Notes: generated from the sequence alone by a model not told the origin. 64,000 nt of DNA from Escarpia spicata (GCA_963995525.1 OZ023212.1:8456504-8520503), one strand, 5' to 3'. Counted from the first letter of the stretch, positions 50,910 to 61,516 are shown. Made by a program: numbers and translations.

Positions 50910-51240
50910 GTGGAGCGCAGTGGTGCAGTGGTTAGAGCGTCGGACTCTCGACCGAGAGAACTCGGATTCGAATCCTGTGCTGCGCTGTCGAACCTTGGGC
51001 AAGTTCGTTCACTCTACGTTGCTCCAGTTCACGCAGCTGTATGAATGAGTACCTGGTTGTAGACAGTGTTGGGTATTTGTGTACGAATAGTCCTCGCGCA
51101 TTAATTGGATGCTTCCCAGAGACGTTGAGATGGTGTTCGATTGAACAGGTCTACCAGGGAATAAAGTGTAAAGCGATTTGAGCAGTCACGAGGACTGGAT
51201 ACTGCGATACATAAGAACTTGCCTTATTACCTCAGTTAAG
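50910..51240 (+). mobile_element. tRNA-derived SINE (SINE-A), near full length
   Basis: tRNA-like head: GTGGTGCAGTGGTTAGAGCG (A-box region), CTCTCGACC anticodon-arm-like segment, GGATTCGAATCC (B-box). Then comes the CORE-like block CCTTGGGCAAGTTCGTTCAC, a body with GTACCTGGTTGTAG and CATTAATTGGATGCTTCCCAG, and the tail ATACATAAGAACTTGCCTTA. The reverse complement of this element lies at 32466-32742, and its 3' end at 13025-13085. Confidence 0.85.
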
Positions 51241-51706
51241 TGACACAAGTTGATACCAGGTTGTTGTCTGACTTACGAACTGACTCGTGGACATCGTCAG
51301 GTGCTACTCTCTCACCAAACAATAGTTTTGATCACTACCAGGTATCTTTGTCATTGACTATCACAGATAGGCGAATGACACATTCACATTACGATAACAA
51401 CTTAGGATATTTTGTATGTGATTTCAGTACGCACGAGACAGCCGTTTTGATAATTTAGTTAAAGTAAGTGACATCAATTTCCGGCAATTGACTGAACTTT
51501 GTGTATTGTGTCAATTACAATTACAAAATTAATTTGAAACTTGAATGAATTACAATTACAGCCTGTAGATAATTGCAATTACAATTACTTGAATGTTCCA
51601 TTTCTATATTTCGTTAGTCCTTACACAATACACGCGATTGCCGCCTGCTTTTCCCTGCGCGGGATTGAAGAGCAACGTGTTCTATGACAATGTGCGTTTA
51701 CAATAG

Positions 51707-51844
51707 GGGGAACGTACACCGGACCCTGGTCGGAGTGCTCGAAGACATGCGGTGGGGGCACGATGATACGTCACATATATTTCTTTGACGATACAGACAC
51801 AGGCAACGTATATTCAGCCGCGTGCAACGCTATGCCATGTAACG
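51707..51844 (+). CDS. TSP1/VWA membrane protein, exon 2: first TSP1 repeat
   Basis: Acceptor TTACAATAG (51706) and donor AACG|GTGAGT (51845). The 138-bp exon is phase 1 at both ends, as expected for a shuffled TSP1 module. With the G from exon 1 it reads GGTYTGPWSECSKTCGGG, then TMIRHIYF and, at the end, ACNAMPCN. The WSxC..TCGGG core and the C...PC end match thrombospondin type 1 repeats. Such modules act outside the cell in adhesion and matrix binding. Tryptophan and cysteine positions are typical except for a short middle. Confidence 0.88.
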
Positions 51845-52215
51845 GTGAGTGCCCATCAAATTGCCGAAGGTAGCATTGAAGCAGCTGCCCCCCCCCGGAA
51901 ATTCGGGAGAAATGTGTCAAATTCTTGAGGATTTCAAAAGGGGCAAATCATAGGTCAAGAAATAAAGTTAACTCCCAAGAGATCGTTTCTCACGTATATA
52001 TAATTGAGTATCTGCTGATAGTGTGAATGCTAGCACGGTGTATATTATACTATATGTTAAAACAACAAATGCACCTCAGAAAGACGGGTTATGTAGTAAA
52101 TATACATCGTTTCGAAGTGCCAAGGGCATCCCTGTCCACTCGCCACCTGGAGTTTCTGCTCTTGATACAATACACTGTACGAAAGCTTGTTGAACGTCTT
52201 TGGTGTGTCTCGCAG

Positions 52216-52341
52216 ACCCGTACGCCGGCCAAGTGTGGACGGCCTGCAATGTCCCGTGTGGCGGGGGAAAGAGGACGAGGTATGACGTGAATGGTTCCAA
52301 TCGACAGACCATCCCGTGTCACACGCAGTCCTGCAATATAG
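52216..52341 (+). CDS. TSP1/VWA membrane protein, exon 3: second TSP1 repeat
   Basis: Acceptor GTGTCTCGCAG (52215), donor ATATAG|GTTAGT (52342); 126 bp, phase 1-1. Reads DPYAGQVWTACNVPCGGGK, RTRYDVNG, and IPCHTQSCNI at the end. The W..C..PCGGG.RTR core is clear. The module is short (42 codons) and lacks the usual second W before the core. It follows exon 2 by a 371-bp intron, consistent with tandem duplication of the module. Confidence 0.85.
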
Positions 52342-53150
52342 GTTAGTCATAGGTCGTTGCTGACATCCTCGTTATCGTGATATCGTTGCGATAGTAAAAT
52401 ATCCCCTATAAGTCACCCCTACTTGCTAAAGTATATATGGTGGTTGCCAGTCAGCAAAATCCAATATACAAACCAATAGTTGAGTTGACGTACTAGGCAC
52501 CCCCAACACCAGCATTCGTGCCTGATTACAGTGTGTGTTCGGCTTTTGAGTTGATCAGGTCAATTTCATATTCTTAAGACCAATACTTAAAAGATAAATG
52601 TTATATTTTTAAAACCAGCACTTCGAAACTTTAAAACCGTTATCAATTAACAATTAATGGGTTTTCCAATTACCAACTCAATGCCAAATACCGGCAAAAT
52701 GTCGCTCAAATATCTATTCTAGGAACTATTTATTTAAATCATAATACAGCCGTATCATTTCAACAATGAATCACGTCGCTTAGCAATACACAGTCCATTC
52801 CGCGTTTAATGGAATACAAAAAAGACATTGTAAAGGTTCTCTTTCGAAAATTCCCATTTTGAAGACCTTTCAATGCCTCAAAACAAAAGATCCGATTTAA
52901 AACATTTAATACTCCACGCACACAGTTTATGAAGAACGACCGCTTAGGAGAAACATTTAGTCAACAATAATGTTTTCTCCGGATTATCAATGACGTTGTA
53001 TGACATGACATAACCTCACCTAAACTGGTTTATAGCCTATTCCTTTCACAAACTAATTTCATCAAGAAGGCGCCATCTCATAAATCTGGAACACTCCCCA
53101 TGTGATGTGTTGACGGTTTGTCTCGTCTATTTCGCCACTGCCCCTTGCAG

Positions 53151-53317
53151 TGTCGTCGGCGGACTGTCAGGCCGACGTCACGTTTGTCGCCGATGCTTCA
53201 AAGAGAATCACGGACCTGGAATGGTTTATGACAAAGCAGTTTATCATAGACTCCGCCCTGGGTCTGAACGCGGCCAACGGCAACACACGAGTCGCCGTCG
53301 TCAGCTTCTCGGTCAAT
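53151..53317 (+). CDS. TSP1/VWA membrane protein, exon 4: VWA domain, N-terminal third
   Basis: Acceptor CCCCTTGCAG (53150), donor GTCAAT|GTAAGT (53318); 167 bp, phase 1 to phase 0. Reads VSSADCQADVTFVADASKR, then a helix (LEWFMTKQFIIDSALGL) and strand B (RVAVVSFSVN). This is the start of a von Willebrand factor A domain: strand A with the metal-site loop, helix 1 and strand B. The metal-site motif, normally DxSxS, reads DASKR, so its second serine is absent. That may weaken divalent cation binding. Confidence 0.85.
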
Positions 53318-53520
53318 GTAAGTGTTACAAAACAGAGTTTTTTGTAATTACTTTTAATTAGTTCCACGGTAGCTGCAGTGGCTCCACTGCAGAAGGTCAA
53401 CGAGTTGTTATGCAACCAGCCAGGTGTGGCGGCTGATAATAAACTGAGCGCGGCGTGGACAGTAGGGAGTCGGTGGCCTGCAGGAGAGCCACAGGGTTGG
53501 TGTCATGCCATGGACCGAAG

Positions 53521-53653
53521 TGTAGCAGCATAGCTGGTTAACATTAACGGCGTGAACAGTGGACAGTTGTAGTGTATGGTTGGCAGAGCGATGCGGGATT
53601 GCCGTATAGCCAGAGTGTGTATTAGTAGTGAATAAAGACGTGTTGTTGCTACA
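53521..53653. mobile_element. candidate 133-bp solo LTR
   Basis: Begins TGTAGCAGCA and ends TTGTTGCTACA, so the termini TGTAGCA/TGCTACA form a perfect 7-bp inverted repeat of TG..CA type. An AATAAA lies 22 bp before the end, as in LTR R regions. The 5-bp flanks (CGAAG, CGCCG) do not match as a target duplication, and no internal retroelement sequence is seen. Confidence 0.25.
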
Positions 53654-53865
53654 CGCCGGAGTGAGGTGTTGTGTTGTGGGTCTATATTGAACCAGAGGTT
53701 TTCGTTACGTAAGCAACCTACCTCCACATAGCATTCCTCAGGCAAACATCACATCGCCATGCCCCCGCACAACATTTCACATCGTATTCGAACATCTATC
53801 AGTTCAATGTAAAGAACTTAAACGGACAGTACAAGTATTATTTGCGATTATCCTCTAAATGACTT

Positions 53866-54070
53866 GATAAAGCAACAAGCAACAAGCAACAAGCAACAAA
53901 CAACAAGCAACAAGCAACAAACAACAAGCAACAAGCAACAAGCAACAAGTAACAAACAACAAGCAACAAGCAACAAGCAACAAGCAACAAACAACAAGCA
54001 ACAAGCAACAAGCAACAAACAACAAGCAACAAGCAACAAACAACAAGCAACAAGCAACAAACAACAAGCC
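53866..54070. repeat. 7-bp minisatellite (CAACAAG/CAACAAA)
   Basis: About 29 units. The last base of the unit is G or A, in an irregular order. No coding meaning. Confidence 0.96.
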
Positions 54071-54267
54071 TCGCAACCAAGTTAACTCCGTGAAAGTCAC
54101 ATTGGCCCACTATCTGTAGTATAAAATAGTCATCTAGTTTGGATGCAAGGTTTGTTGTGACTAACGCAGGAGAAACTTGGGGAATTTTGATATGTTGTTC
54201 AATGTCAAATTGATTGCTTGATTGATAGATTGATTGATTGATATATGGTTATATTTAAAATAACATC

Positions 54268-54307
54268 ACCACCACCACCACCACCACCACCACCACCACC
54301 ACCACCG
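54268..54307. repeat. (CAC)n microsatellite beside a splice acceptor
   Basis: About 40 bp of CAC (ACC) triplets that end 27 bp before the acceptor of exon 5. Confidence 0.94.
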
Positions 54308-54334
54308 TCACCACAACCTCCTCTTTCTTCTAAG

Positions 54335-54596
54335 GCGACTAGCGATGTTTTACTCAACAACACCTTCTCGTTGACGGAGTTGGAAGCAGCAATCTGGGCA
54401 ATACCATACAAGCCAGGAGACACGGACCTGACGAATGCCATCAGTCACATGACATACAAGTTCACTACACTCGGCACAGGGGGCGTTCTGAAACTCGCCT
54501 ACGTCATCACTGACGGGGAGAGCACCTTCGCTAGAAAGTATGCGAAATTCGCAGCCAGATTCGCCGAGAGCCGAGATGTCATGATCTTCGCAGTCG
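54335..54596 (+). CDS. TSP1/VWA membrane protein, exon 5: VWA domain, central part
   Basis: Acceptor CTTTCTTCTAAG (54334), donor GCAGTCG|GTGAGT (54597); 262 bp, phase 0 to phase 1. Reads ATSDVLLNNTFSLTELEAA, IWAIPYKPGDTDLTNAISHM, KLAYVITDGES and RDVMIFAVG. The Thr of GDTDL and the Asp of ITDG are the second and third metal-site residues of a VWA domain and are both present. There is one N-glycosylation sequon (NNT). Codon use and frame are clean, supporting a functional exon. Confidence 0.9.
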
Positions 54597-54922
54597 GTGA
54601 GTGAAGTCATGTGACACCGATCCATGCATATGAGAGCTAAACTGGGAACGTTACGTAATTACTAATGACACTGTGGACGTAGATGGACAGTTACGCAACA
54701 TTATCAAAATGCTGGCCCGTATCGTGACTGTGTTTTGGAGGTTGTTCAACCTACGTACGCAGGCTCGCCAAACACTTTTAACTTGCCAAATTGAGGCTCA
54801 ACAAAACCTCCTACTGCACCACCCTTCAAGGCTCACCTTTAGATGCTTAGGGCCAAAAAGATGCCTTTTGCTTCCTTTAAGGATGCATGAATTACGATAC
54901 AGGTCATGTATGTTTGTGGCAG

Positions 54923-55057
54923 GCGTTAACGCATCCAACACGGAGACCCTGTTGGATATCGCATCAACGCCGGCGGATAAGTGCACCTACACAACAGAGA
55001 CGTCGGCGGGGCTTCACAGTCTCGTCAACACAATAGTCGACGAAGCATGTCATCACG
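54923..55057 (+). CDS. TSP1/VWA membrane protein, exon 6: VWA domain, C-terminal part
   Basis: Acceptor TTTGTGGCAG (54922), donor ATCACG|GTAAAA (55058); 135 bp, phase 1-1. Reads GVNASNTETLLDIASTPADK, CTYTTETSAGLHSLV and NTIVDEACHH. These are the last strand and helices of a VWA fold (G...A....L..IAS.P......F..L..+...+...C), including the closing cysteine that can bond with the one in exon 4. A sequon (NAS) is present. Confidence 0.87.
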
Positions 55058-55139
55058 GTAAAAGTACATTATAGATGTGGCTAATTCATGACCCGATACG
55101 TCACCATTTTTACGTTAAGATAAAGATATATGCACATGC

Positions 55140-55334
55140 AGCTGCACACGCACGTACACATGCACGCAAGAACGCAAACAACAACAACACACACAGACAA
55201 ACAAACACACGGCTGACGGACGCAAGCAGGCACGAACGCACTCGCGCGCACACACACACATACACACATAAATAAATAAACAAACAAACACACGGACGGA
55301 CGGACGTACGCACCCACGCATAAACACACACACG

Positions 55335-55418
<84 letters not shown>

Positions 55419-55420
55419 AT
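55140..55420. repeat. (CA)n-rich microsatellite region
   Basis: Degenerate CACG/AAAC words lead into about 80 bp of pure (CA)n at 55338-55416, then CACCATCACCACC. Intronic. Confidence 0.94.
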
Positions 55421-55533
55421 CACCACCACCAGTGGTTCGTTTGAATTCCTCTATAAATGACATAGACGACATTATTCAATGGTGTTCAGAGTGGATGAAG
55501 CAACAATTGTAGTGGTATTACAATGTGTTACAG

Positions 55534-55611
55534 AGGACGAATGTAATGACATCAAGCCCTGTCTAAATGGAAGTTTGTGCTTAACTGGAGCGAAATGGAA
55601 CCGCTGTTCAG
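55534..55611 (+). CDS. TSP1/VWA membrane protein, exon 7: degenerate EGF-like module
   Basis: Acceptor CAATGTGTTACAG (55533). Reads EDECNDIKPCLNGSLCL, then GAKWNRCSG. Cysteines 1-4 of an EGF module are spaced correctly. The only usable phase-1 donor is TTCAG|GTAGGA (55612), which ends the exon before cysteines 5 and 6. Without splicing there, the frame goes on as RIGSQGNNCEI, which looks like the rest of an EGF module whose fifth Cys codon (TGT) has become GGT. It then meets a stop at 55680-55682. So either the module is truncated by a new donor, or the protein ends here as a short isoform. No calcium-binding consensus is complete. Confidence 0.65.
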
Positions 55612-55828
55612 GTAGGATCGGGTCCCAAGGCAACAACTGCGAAATACCTTCAACTGAATCTATATCGCATAATGGATTATGAGTACAGTACTTTGTATAT
55701 AAATATATATATATATATATAATTATATATATTTATTAGCCCATTTTATATGTGTAATTTAGCCACTTTAGCACATATATGACTTAGTACACTATCGCCA
55801 CACAGACTCTCGCGATGCACTATTACAG

Positions 55829-56475
55829 CTAGCATGAACAATGGCGACGCAGACACTACTACGGTTAGCATGAACAATGGCGACGCAGACACCACTACGA
55901 ATAGGATGAACACTGTTGATGCGGATACTACTACGGTTAGCGTGAACACTGTCGACGCAGACACTACTGCGGTTAGCGTGAGCACTGTTAACGCGGACAG
56001 TAATACGGTTAGCGTGAACACTGTCGACACAGACTCTACTATGAATTGCGTGAACACTGTTGACGTGGACAATAGTCGGTTAGCGTGAACACTGACGACA
56101 CGGATACTACTATGATTAGGGTGAACACTGTTGACGCGGACACTACTACGGTTAACGTGAACACTCTCGACGCGGACACTACTGCGGTTAGCATGAGCAC
56201 TGTTAACGCGGACAGTAATACGGTTAGCGTGAACACTGTCGACACAGACACTACTATGAACTGCGTGAACACTGTTGACGTGGACAACAGTACGGTTAGC
56301 GTGAACACTGCCGACACAGACACTACTATGATTAGCGTGAACACTGTTGACGCGGACATTAGTATGATTAGCGTGAACACTGTTGACGTGGATACTAGTA
56401 CGGTTAGCGTGAACACTGACGACACGACTGTAAGTGAAGCATTGACCACCAACGCCCAGTCAGTGAAGTTAGTTT
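55829..56475 (+). pseudogene. repeat-expanded paralogue of the stalk exon
   Basis: About 17 copies of a 36-bp unit (GTTAGCGTGAACACTGTCGA, CGCGGACACTACTACG) encode 12-residue units of the type VNTVDADTTTVS. The last unit is followed by NTDDTTVSEALTTNAQSVKL, which aligns with NTEDTTVGDALATSTHSVNL of the real stalk exon at 62900. A phase-1 acceptor (ACTATTACAG, 55828) is present and in frame. The reading is broken by loss of one base between 56076 and 56077, and the donor is changed from TTTAG|GTAAGA to TTTAT|GTCATA. A six-unit higher-order repeat is visible: matching points at 55915 and 56130 are 215 bp apart, that is 6 x 36 minus the lost base. Best read as a duplicated, expanded and now dead exon, unless the deletion is an assembly error. 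Confidence 0.7.
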
Positions 56476-56599
56476 TATGTCATACATCAAGATTCAATTT
56501 ATCTGACCTTGTCCACATACACATTATATACATTAATTCATTGGTAATATGAATAATATGTAAGGCCGGGGAGACTCCCGTTAATCATTTTGTTTACGT

Positions 56600-59500
56600 G
56601 TGTTGTGTTGATGAATGTCATAGACGTGTGTGCACGAAATAACTTTGAAATATTCTGGTAACTGATTGTAATTAATTTCTAGTAGAATAGTAGTTGCTGG
56701 AGTCTATAAATGTCATCCAACTTTACCAATTGAAGTGTTTTTTAAATAGGACTTGTGTGAGCATTGTATTTACTTAGGGATATTATTAGCATTGCTTGTT
56801 TCTGTAATTTGAAAATTCGATGTGCATGATGACCCCATACCGTAATTAATATGAAGGAGAATAAGAGAATTACATAATATAAAATGTTTTAAGTGGTGTT
56901 TGAAGTATATTTTGAATTCCTGTTGTTTTAGTTATTTTCATTTGCTATTTTGTTTGTGTGACTCTGCCAGTTTAAATGGTTATTTATGGTAATGTCTAAT
57001 TTTTAAAATAATTTACACCTTCAATGTTTGTCCCATCTATTCCTAGTAGAGGGTACTCCATTTTCTTTTGAGGCATATGACAAATCATTAAGTTTTTGGG
57101 TATTTAGTGAAAGTTTATTTGTTTTCAACCAATCCCTAGCATTTATGAGTTCTTTTTTAATATTTTCACTTTGCATTTGGCCTTCTGGAACTTTAAATGA
57201 ACTTAGTGTACTAGTAAGGGTAGTGTCATCGGCCTAAGTTACGACTTTAAAAGATCATTCGAAAATGCTATGTCATTGATGTATAATTTTATAATAAACA
57301 AGAGTGATCCTAAAATTGAGCCTTGTGAAACGCCAGTGATGATAACTGTTTCTTTAGACTTAACATTTTCAATTTCTACATATTGTTTACGATTGTATAA
57401 ATAACTCCTACAAAGATAGATTGCCTTATAATTTAATCCATAGTAATTTTATTTATGTAGCAATATATTATGATCAATTGTGCCAAACGCTTTTGATAAA
57501 TCAAGGTATATATTAATTGGCGTAACCGATGTATCAAGCTCTTGTATAATTCTATCCATAATAATTTCGAGTGTCGCAAATTCAGTGGAATGTTTCTTTC
57601 TGAAACCGCTTTGGTTATTGTAGTATAACATCTTGGAATGGAAATATGTGTGTATTAGATCAAACATTATCCTTTCAGAATTTTTTGAAATAGCTGGCAT
57701 GATTGAAATTGGACGATAATTGTCAAGGTTAGAATTATCACCTTTTTGAAAAGGGGAATAACTTTAGCAAATTTTTATTTGTTTGGAAATATACCAACCA
57801 TTATGGATTGATTTATAATTATGGTGGCTGCTTTGCTAATATCATATTTTATCAATTTTAATATTGTGGTTGATATACCATATATTCTGCAACTTGATTT
57901 TGGAGGTAAGCGATCAATTATGCTGACAGCAGTATCTACTTCAATTGGTTTAAAACTAAAGGTGGAAAGTGTTTTTCAAATAATCTTTATAGGATATACC
58001 ATCAGTTGTAGTTAACTTAGAGGCTAGACTTGAACCAATATTTGTAAAAAGCGAGTTAAATTGATTTGCAATAATGCAATTATCGTTTACCATTTCTCCG
58101 TCCACTCTGAACGAATTCTGAAATTGTTCTTTCTTTGGGTTTTTCTGAATAATGTCTTTAGTTAAGAAGCACCACGTCTTTTTAATATCATGTTTATGCT
58201 TTTCAAAACTGGGCCGATAATGCACTTGCTTAGCCAATCGAATATTTCTTGTTTTAAATAATATTGTAAGTATGCAAATTAGTTTTGTGTTTACAGTATT
58301 GATCCGTGATTACCGGAGTCTGTTTTATTCTTGCATACAATTGATTTCTAAACTTAATTGACCTAATAATGTGCTTAGTAATCCAAGGTATTGTCTTATG
58401 TTTATATTTATTAAATTTTATTCTTTTGATAGGCAAGATATTTTCCATTGTAGTAAACAATTTATCAAGGATATCATAGTTGGGATCTACACAAGTATCC
58501 TAAGTTTATCATAAATATTTGAGTTTTGTATTTCAATTTTAAATCTATTGCATGAGTCAGGTTTACACTGCTTTATTTATAGAAATCTTGATAAAGCGTT
58601 AGCAGTTTCGAGATAGTCCAGACAAAGAAAATAAGGAAAGTTATCAGAAATATTAATTATAGGATTACCAGCTGAGGATGTGAAGAATCTGTCAGACAAA
58701 TTACATAAAAAAATTATCAATAAGTGATTTTAGGGAAGAAACCAGGTGAAGTTATTGTATCGAAGTAGTCACATATTATGCGTTTTTGTTAATTTTCAGC
58801 AAATCAATATTGTAATCACCCACAATTATGATGTAATTTTTACATTTGTGTCAATCTGCTAATTTAGATGCAAATTCGTTTGTAAATGCTTGATAGTTCT
58901 CAATTATATCTCTAGGTGGTCTGTTTATATTTCCAAGAATTTTTTTTTTCTTCATAGCATAACATGATATTTCAATAAATTGACCTTCCCATATGTCAGA
59001 AATATTATAGATATCTATATATATATGATTTGTAGTTGTATTTGTTACTAAGATAGATAATTAGGCCAACGTGTGCACTACATATTTTACCTTGGCATAT
59101 TAATTTATAGCCATCTATTTGCAATAATGCGGTATCAACTTCATCATCGAGCCACGTTTCTTGTAAACATAGAGCATTTAACTATCAACCACTGTTTTTA
59201 AATATCTCTAGTTTTATCTTAATTTCGTCAATTTTTGCATTTAAAGTCTGGCTGTTTAGACCGAGCACGATCAATTTACTTTGTTTGTTCTCTAAACAGT
59301 TCACTAAGTTATCATCATAAAAATAAGTTGATTGCTGGAGTGTCTCAAAGTTCCCTTGTTCATTTTAATTTCATTTGTTTTTTAAATGTGATAGAGAAAG
59401 TTTTTGTCTAGACCACCAGAATCTAAGGTGTCAGCCTTCTGCTCCATGCAGCGGATACGCTCATCTTTTGCTGTGACGATTGCCTGAAGATTACCGAAAT

Positions 59501-59690
59501 CTTGCCGAAGGGTAGTCGGGTGGTGTTGCAAGGCAGCGGACATTGTCTTAATCAGCATTGGAGCAATCAGTTCAGTTACATCAAATACTACGCTCTCGCA
59601 AGTGTCCAGTTCAGAAGTCGACTTGCCTCGCGGTTTCACTCTTCGCTGCCTTTGCGGTGGCCCTCTCGCTGACTTTAGCACGACTGAACG
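56600..59690 (-). mobile_element. decayed Jockey/L2-like LINE
   Basis: Read on the minus strand. Near 59380-59681 is a coiled-coil ORF1-like piece (DERIRCMEQKADTLDSGG). From 59200 down come endonuclease pieces LQETWLDDEVDTALLQIDGY and GDYNIDLLKI. Next, 58254-58460 has KRIKFNKYKHKTIPWITK and RSIKFRNQLYARI; 57956-58237 has VDGEMVNDNCIIANQFNSLF; 57449-57700 has NQSGFRKKHSTEFATLE and INIYLDLSKAFGTIDHNILL. At 57306-57336 there is GVSQGSILGSLLF, with an ADDT remnant near 57230. The order is that of a full LINE, with many stops and shifts. The lower boundary is approximate. Confidence 0.75.
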
Positions 59691-61345
59691 ATAGCGTCAA
59701 TGGCTTCGGTCGACAGGTCTTGGCGAGCGCGCACTGATGGGGACGGAATGAGCAGTATGATGTTGTTACATAATTGCATCTGACACTTACCTAGTTGAAT
59801 ACCTGCTTGCTCTCGTGGTTGGTTTTCGTCGAGTGTCTTTTCTAGCCTATTCGTTAGTATCTTTGTGAGTAATATGTAGATGTTTGTTAACATACATATC
59901 GGTCTGTAGTTCTTTAAGTCTTTCTTATTTCCCTTCTTGAAGATTATCACCATATTCGCGTTCTTCCGTGCGGTGGGTATTCGTCTTATGGTACTCTGTT
60001 CACTGTCGTATAGCTCGGTGTAGAATTTCTCTATTCGTTCCATGATCATTTCTTGGTCTTGTATTTCTCTACCCTGCTTGTCTAGAAATGTAATCAGTCT
60101 GTCTCGGCCTAGTGCCTGTGTTCTTCTGGCTTTCTTTAGGCTCTTTCATGTCAGAATCGTTTCTCGTATGATATCTTGTTTGTACTTCCTGATGTCCTCC
60201 TTCGCTTTCTTTTTGATGGTTTTGCAGATTTCTGCGTACTCTATTTGCTTTTACGGTCGCCGTTATCCACCATTTCTCGTCGTTTCTTCAGCAGTGCTCG
60301 TGTCGGTGACGATTTTCTCGTCTTTACATGCCTGTTGATTGTTTTGGTTACATTTGTCGCACTTAGTTGGTGTCGATGACGTCTTGTTCTTGTAGTGTCT
60401 CGAATCGATTTCGCAGTTCGAGCTGGAATTTGATTTTTTGGTTCCTATTTGTGTGGTATCTACACTTGGTTTGTTGTTGCTCATTACCATACTGTGGTAA
60501 CTTCCGTTGTTGACTTGGTTGATGACAGTTACGTCAGTGTCTGGCCTATTTGTCAGTATATTGTCAATGTCGTTCTTCGTTTCTCCATTTTGGGCTTTTC
60601 CATGTCCATCTCCTCCCTGCTTTCTTCTGGAACATGGTATTCAGGATTATGTACTTTCTTGGTGTTACCCATTCTATCATGGTAATCACCTCTTTCGTTT
60701 CTCACTCGAGGCCAAATTTGACTGTTGCCGTTTCCGAAATGATTGTTCGTTTCCCTACTTGCGTGTTAAAGGCTCCCATCACTATCATGTAAGGTCTGAT
60801 CCACGTCGTTGTAGAAGTTGTTTGTATCTTCTTCTGAGTATGATGTTGTTGGTGCATATACTTGTGCTATCTTCAGTTTGTAGCGCTTTGTTATGCATAT
60901 AAGAAGTTCTGCTACTCTGGGGCTGATGCTGTTAACCCTTACTATATTGTCCTTCCATTTTTTATGAGAAAGCCAACTCCTGCTTGGCCGTTGTTAATTC
61001 GCCGTGGAATGGTATAGTAGGTGGCCGCTTTGTAAGGTATTGAAGCATTCCTCTCTTCTTCTGACTTCTCCGATCCCCATAACATCCCATACCAATCTTG
61101 GTTTCCCCAAGTTCTTCCTCCAGTTATTGTATCTGTTCATCGTTTAGTAGCATTCTTACGTTAAATGTTGCTATCTTCACTCTACTTACCTTCTCTTGGC
61201 TGCTCTTCGTGACCCAGATACTCTTAGCACCACCTGCACGTAGCCGTAATTGACCTGAAAAGGATCTTTGTTCATAGACTCTTTCGATGCTGCTGGGGAT
61301 TGGGGGCCTTGGCTTCATTGTACTTTGCATGCTGGTGTTGTTGGC
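59691..61345 (-). mobile_element. RTE-like LINE, inverted 5' half
   Basis: On the minus strand: RVKIATFNVR (start of the apurinic endonuclease, near 61165), followed by worn endonuclease sequence to about 60700 and a linker (60263-60490). Then come IEKFYTELYDSEQSTI and the RT fingers with VIIFKKGNKKDLKNYRPICM, LTKILTNRLEKTLDENQP and REQAG, near 59805. The RT stops being recognisable right there. The continuation of the same protein (YSTTDHIHVV...) is found on the opposite strand at 61517. Several stops and shifts are present. Confidence 0.75.
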
Positions 61346-61377
61346 CTACCCTTCCACGCTGGCTGATGCGGGTTGGA

Positions 61378-61516
61378 AGTGGGCGACGTAGGGTGAACGA
61401 AATTGCCCAAGTTTCGACAGCGCGGCCGAACCAAGACCGAACACCGCCCGGCCGGGATTCGAACCCCAGTCCCTCCGGTCAACAGTCGGGCACTCTAACA
61501 ATTCGGCCACTGAGCA
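61378..61516 (-). mobile_element. tRNA-derived SINE-like block at the RTE junction
   Basis: On the minus strand: CAGTGGCCGAATTGTTAGAG (A-box side), GGGGTTCGAATCCC (B-box), a GGCCGGGCGGTGTTCGG segment, then GTCGAAACTTGGGCAATTTC, GTTCACCCTACGTCGCCC. The tRNA-like head touches the start of the sense RTE half at 61517. The central block is shared with SINE-A and SINE-B; the head differs from both. Confidence 0.6.

Larger units (their letters stand above)
48438..51706 (+). other. intron 1 of the TSP1/VWA gene
   Basis: A 3.3-kb intron with two SINEs, two LINE relics, TA repeats near 50030-50120 and G runs near 49181 and 49517. The rest shows no other coding exon I can support, though TSP1-type genes may hide small exons. 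Confidence 0.6.
53318..54334 (+). other. intron between VWA exons 1 and 2
   Basis: About 1 kb. Holds a 9-bp hairpin at 53373-53392 (CTGCAGTGG...CCACTGCAG), a candidate short LTR (53521-53653), a 7-bp minisatellite and a (CAC)n run ending at the polypyrimidine tract of the next acceptor. Confidence 0.6.

Noticed and set aside
50920..50992. A genuine tRNA gene
   Set aside because: The tRNA-like head continues into a SINE body shared with other copies, and the stems are imperfect.
55746..56452. Minus-strand Val/Ser/Thr-rich frames over the 36-bp array
   Set aside because: Mirror of the stalk-exon copy; the + strand matches the real stalk exon and keeps an acceptor.
61300..61516. N-terminal 70 codons of the + frame that precedes the RTE sense half
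   Set aside because: This part is antisense SINE sequence read through by chance; the RT homology begins at 61517.
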